Shown here piece by piece: positions 61,669 to 64,000 of a DNA stretch of 64,000 nt. The first letter of the stretch is position 1. Every line of letters begins with the position of its first letter. The DNA is from Rhodoferax sp. (GTDB taxonomy: Bacteria > Pseudomonadota > Gammaproteobacteria > Burkholderiales > Burkholderiaceae_C). The DNA is taken from NCBI RefSeq assembly GCF_028715765.1, contig NZ_JAQURE010000010.1:1-64000 (forward strand), written 5' to 3'. The translations under genes and the position numbers were made by a program. Under the pieces are notes generated by a model. The model was not told the origin of the DNA. It searched no databases and worked only from the letters and a program-made list of their open reading frames with translations.

Positions 61669-62366
61669 TTCAGCGCTGACTCAATTTCATCCAATGAACT
61701 GTGCCGGACATCTGCACCTTTGACAATGTAGATGATCAGCTCAGCAATGTTTTTGGCATGGTCACCGATGCGCTCCAGGGCTTTGGCCAAAAACAGCAAG
61801 TCCAGACTGGGCGAAATCATGCGCGGGTCTTCCATCATGTAAGTGATGAGTTTGCGCACAAAGCCGTCAAATTCCTGGTCAATCAGGTCGTCTTCTTTCA
61901 AGATGGACAATGCCGTGGCCGTGTCCAAACGGGCAAAAGCGTCCAACGCTTTTCTAAGCAGTCCAGAGGCCAAATCAGCCGCCACACGCAGCTCAGTGGC
62001 AGGCAAAGAACGCAAATCACCACTTTGAATGATGGATCGCACCATGCGCGCAATTTTGGCAGCCTCGTCACCCACCCGCTCCAAGTTGGCAGTGGTTTTA
62101 GAGATGGCAATCAACAGTCGCAAATCGCGCGCGGTGGGTTGACGCCGAGCAATGATGCTGGAGAGATCACGGTCAATGTCCACCTCCATGGTGTTGACTT
62201 TGCGCTCTGTGGCCGTCACTTCATTGGCAGCTTCCACACTGAACTGAGACAGTGCGTAGACGGCCTGGCGAATTTGCGACTCCACCAAACCGCCCATTTC
62301 CATGACGCGGGTCGAAACTGAGCCGAGTTCGGTGTCGAATTGGCTGGAGAGGTGTTTTTCACTCAT
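61665..62366 (-). CDS. phoU: Phosphate-specific transport regulator PhoU
   Basis: This 233-residue protein consists of two three-helix PhoU repeats (about 15-105 and 120-210) with the metal-binding E/DxxxD patterns, e.g. NLERVGDEAAKIARM and ALERIGDHAKNIAEL. It links PstB to PhoR and represses the Pho response when phosphate is plentiful. It lies 15 bases after pstB. Confidence 0.95.
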   Translation of the reverse strand: MSEKHLSSQFDTELGSVSTRVMEMGGLVESQIRQAVYALSQFSVEAANEVTATERKVNTMEVDIDRDLSSIIARRQPTARDLRLLIAISKTTANLERVGDEAAKIARMVRSIIQSGDLRSLPATELRVAADLASGLLRKALDAFARLDTATALSILKEDDLIDQEFDGFVRKLITYMMEDPRMISPSLDLLFLAKALERIGDHAKNIAELIIYIVKGADVRHSSLDEIESALK

Positions 62367-62381
62367 ATCAAATCCTTTTTA

Positions 62382-63176
62382 TTAACCGAATCGGCCAGTA
62401 ATGTAGTCTTCAGTTTCCTGGCGCTTGGGCTTCATGAAAATATCATTGGTGGCACCGTACTCCACCATTTCACCCAAATACATATAAGCCACAAAATCAG
62501 ACACGCGCGCCGCCTGCTGCATGTTGTGGGTCACGATCAAAATCGTGACCTTGTCTTTGATTTCAGTGATCAGCTCTTCAATGCTGCCCGTGGCAATCGG
62601 GTCAAGCGCTGACGTAGGCTCATCAAACAAAATGATTTCGGGGTCTGTGGCCAATGACCTGGCAATGCACAAGCGCTGCTGCTGCCCACCCGACAAATTG
62701 GTGGCTGGCTCAGACATGCGGTCTTTCACCTCGTTCCAAATGGCCGAGCCCTTGAGTGCGGCTTCGACCTTGTCCTCAATGTAGGTCGTAGACTTTTCGC
62801 CACGCACGCGCAAACCATACGCCACGTTTTCGAAAATTGATTTTGGAAACGGATTGGGTTTCTGAAACACCATCGAGATGCGCATGCGAACCTCAATCGG
62901 GTCAACCGAGGCGTCCAGAATGTTGACATCATCAGGGTGAAGCTCAATCTTGCCGTCGTAACGGTGGCCAGGGTAAAGATCATGCATGCGGTTAAAGCAG
63001 CGCAGGTAGGTGGACTTGCCACAACCGCTGGGGCCAATCAGCGCCGTGACACGATTTTCATAAACCGGCATCGAGACACCTTTGAGCGCCTTGAAATCAC
63101 CGTAGTAAAAGTCAAGGTTTTTAGACTCGGCTTTCAGCACGGGCGGTTGATCTGGGTATGTGATGGTTGATGGCAT
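62382..63176 (-). CDS. pstB: Phosphate ABC transporter ATP-binding protein PstB
   Basis: This 264-residue ATPase drives high-affinity phosphate import by PstSCAB. Walker [10 protein letters not shown] at 48-56, Q-loop [12 protein letters not shown], signature [17 protein letters not shown], Walker [14 protein letters not shown] and H-loop VTHNMQQA are all intact, and the Pst-specific PNPFP stretch is present. The gap to pstA is 24 bases. Confidence 0.96.
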   Translation of the reverse strand: MPSTITYPDQPPVLKAESKNLDFYYGDFKALKGVSMPVYENRVTALIGPSGCGKSTYLRCFNRMHDLYPGHRYDGKIELHPDDVNILDASVDPIEVRMRISMVFQKPNPFPKSIFENVAYGLRVRGEKSTTYIEDKVEAALKGSAIWNEVKDRMSEPATNLSGGQQQRLCIARSLATDPEIILFDEPTSALDPIATGSIEELITEIKDKVTILIVTHNMQQAARVSDFVAYMYLGEMVEYGATNDIFMKPKRQETEDYITGRFG

Positions 63177-63200
63177 GTTGTAAAGCTCAGTTTGAAAGGG

Positions 63201-64000
63201 TTACCACTTGATGTTTTTGCGCAAGCGAAAGCGTAGCCAAATGGCCAGGGCGTTCATTCCCAGCGTCAACACCACCAGCACCAGGCTGGCCGCTGCCGCA
63301 TTGGCCTGAAACGCGGGGTCTGGGCGCGAGGTCCAGTTAAAAATTTGGATCGGCATGACGGTGAAGGGCGAAAAAAGCCAATCGAACATGCCGGCGCCCT
63401 CAACCCCCGGCACCGGAGGCAAAAATGCAATGAAAGTAAGCGCCCCAATGGTGATGATGGGCGCAGTCTCACCAATGGCGCGTGACAAGCCGATGATCAC
63501 ACCCGTCAAAATGCCAGGGGTACTGTAGGGCAGCAAATGGTCACTGACCACCTGCCACTTGGTGGCGCCACAGGCATAAGCACCTTCGCGAATCACTTGC
63601 GGAATAGACCGCAACGCCTCACGCGTGGTCACAATCACAATCGGCAAAATCAACAAACCCAACGTCAAACCTGCGGACAAAATACTTTGCCCTAAGCCAA
63701 AGGTGTAGACAAACAAGCCCAAGGCCAACAGACCGTAAACAATAGAGGGCACGCCCGCCAGGTTGCTGATATTGATCTCGATCACATCCGTGAACCAGTT
63801 TTTGCGCGCATATTCTTCCAAATAAATGGCGCTGGCAATGCCTACTGGGATAGCAAACAAGGCCGTCACCAGCATGACAAAAAAGGAACCCACCCACGCT
63901 GACAAAATGCCCGCTTGCCCGGCTCTACGAGACGGAAAGTTGGTGAAAAATTCAGTCGTGATGCGGGGTGCACCTTCGATCACCATTTGGCTGAACAAGG
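63201..64000 (-). CDS. pstA: Phosphate ABC transporter permease PstA (partial, 5' end outside window)
   Basis: The last 265 or so residues of the inner-membrane permease PstA are present; the start lies beyond base 64000. Visible are five membrane helices and the coupling-loop motif EALRSIPQVIREGAYACGAT that contacts PstB, followed by GVIIGLSRAIGETAPI. pstC and pstS, and the PHO box, are expected to the right of the window. Confidence 0.94.
   Translation of the reverse strand, partial: LFSQMVIEGAPRITTEFFTNFPSRRAGQAGILSAWVGSFFVMLVTALFAIPVGIASAIYLEEYARKNWFTDVIEINISNLAGVPSIVYGLLALGLFVYTFGLGQSILSAGLTLGLLILPIVIVTTREALRSIPQVIREGAYACGATKWQVVSDHLLPYSTPGILTGVIIGLSRAIGETAPIITIGALTFIAFLPPVPGVEGAGMFDWLFSPFTVMPIQIFNWTSRPDPAFQANAAAASLVLVVLTLGMNALAIWLRFRLRKNIKW

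Noticed and set aside
1-64000. CRISPR arrays or insertion sequences
   Set aside because: No regularly spaced identical repeats and no transposase or terminal inverted repeats were seen; the dispersed repeats are irregularly spaced and diverged.

Overview
The window looks like a chromosomal segment of a betaproteobacterium, probably a member of the Comamonadaceae (order Burkholderiales; Rhodoferax/Polaromonas-like). The grounds are the ygfZ / mltG-tmk-holB-pilZ-tatD block, EF-P with Arg32 next to the arginine rhamnosyltransferase EarP, the hupB-tRNA-Val-ppiD order, and the pst-phoU-phoB-phoR order. Genes are tightly packed with many ATGA or TGATG overlaps. No IS element, integrase, rRNA or CRISPR array was seen, and no gene-free stretch exceeds 300 bases.

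Bases 1-12.9 kb form a defence island read entirely on the minus strand. Its core is a large PLD-nuclease/SNF2-helicase fusion, an Eco57I-like adenine methylase of about 1286 residues and an SMC/RecF-like ATPase. This set resembles the helicase-methylase-ATPase (Hma) type proposed from comparative genomics. A complete VapBC toxin-antitoxin pair is spliced between helicase and methylase, and a 10-bp inverted repeat lies over the helicase stop and upstream of vapB. Downstream follow a Bro-N/DinD-like protein and a two-gene ATPase plus TOPRIM-like unit that may be a separate abortive-infection module.

From 13 to 35 kb the genes are housekeeping: mltD-gloB divergent from a methyltransferase and rnhA; an RND efflux pair; an acidic conserved protein; an HD-GYP phosphodiesterase; a CoA-transferase; the SRP 4.5S RNA and a lone gcvH; a WbpM/CapD-type sugar dehydratase; a LOG-family protein; efp and earP; uvrC, pgsA, an EamA transporter and a tartrate-dehydrogenase-like enzyme. 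From 35 to 47 kb come hupB, tRNA-Val, ppiD, tRNA-His, a small membrane protein and recC-recB-recD. From 47 to 57.4 kb a minus-strand block holds an ankyrin protein, tatD, pilZ, holB, tmk and mltG (with ygfZ divergent), then an esterase, a MAPEG protein, recR, ybaB and dnaX. The right end carries rpmE2, an ArnT-like membrane protein and the phosphate operon pstA(partial)-pstB-phoU-phoB-phoR.

The strongest signal beyond ordinary genes is a dispersed, A+T-rich, imperfectly palindromic repeat of about 45-60 bp with cores like GCGCTAGAGGCCAATTT and ATAGCTGCTTGCGCTT. I count about fifteen copies. Roughly half lie between genes, or supply gene ends or starts, and half lie inside open reading frames (helicase, earP, uvrC, recC, recB, tmk, mltG, ygfZ, dnaX) without breaking the frame, so they add short related peptides to core proteins. 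dnaX also has an A9 run whose two shifted frames both stop at once, as expected for production of a short gamma subunit.
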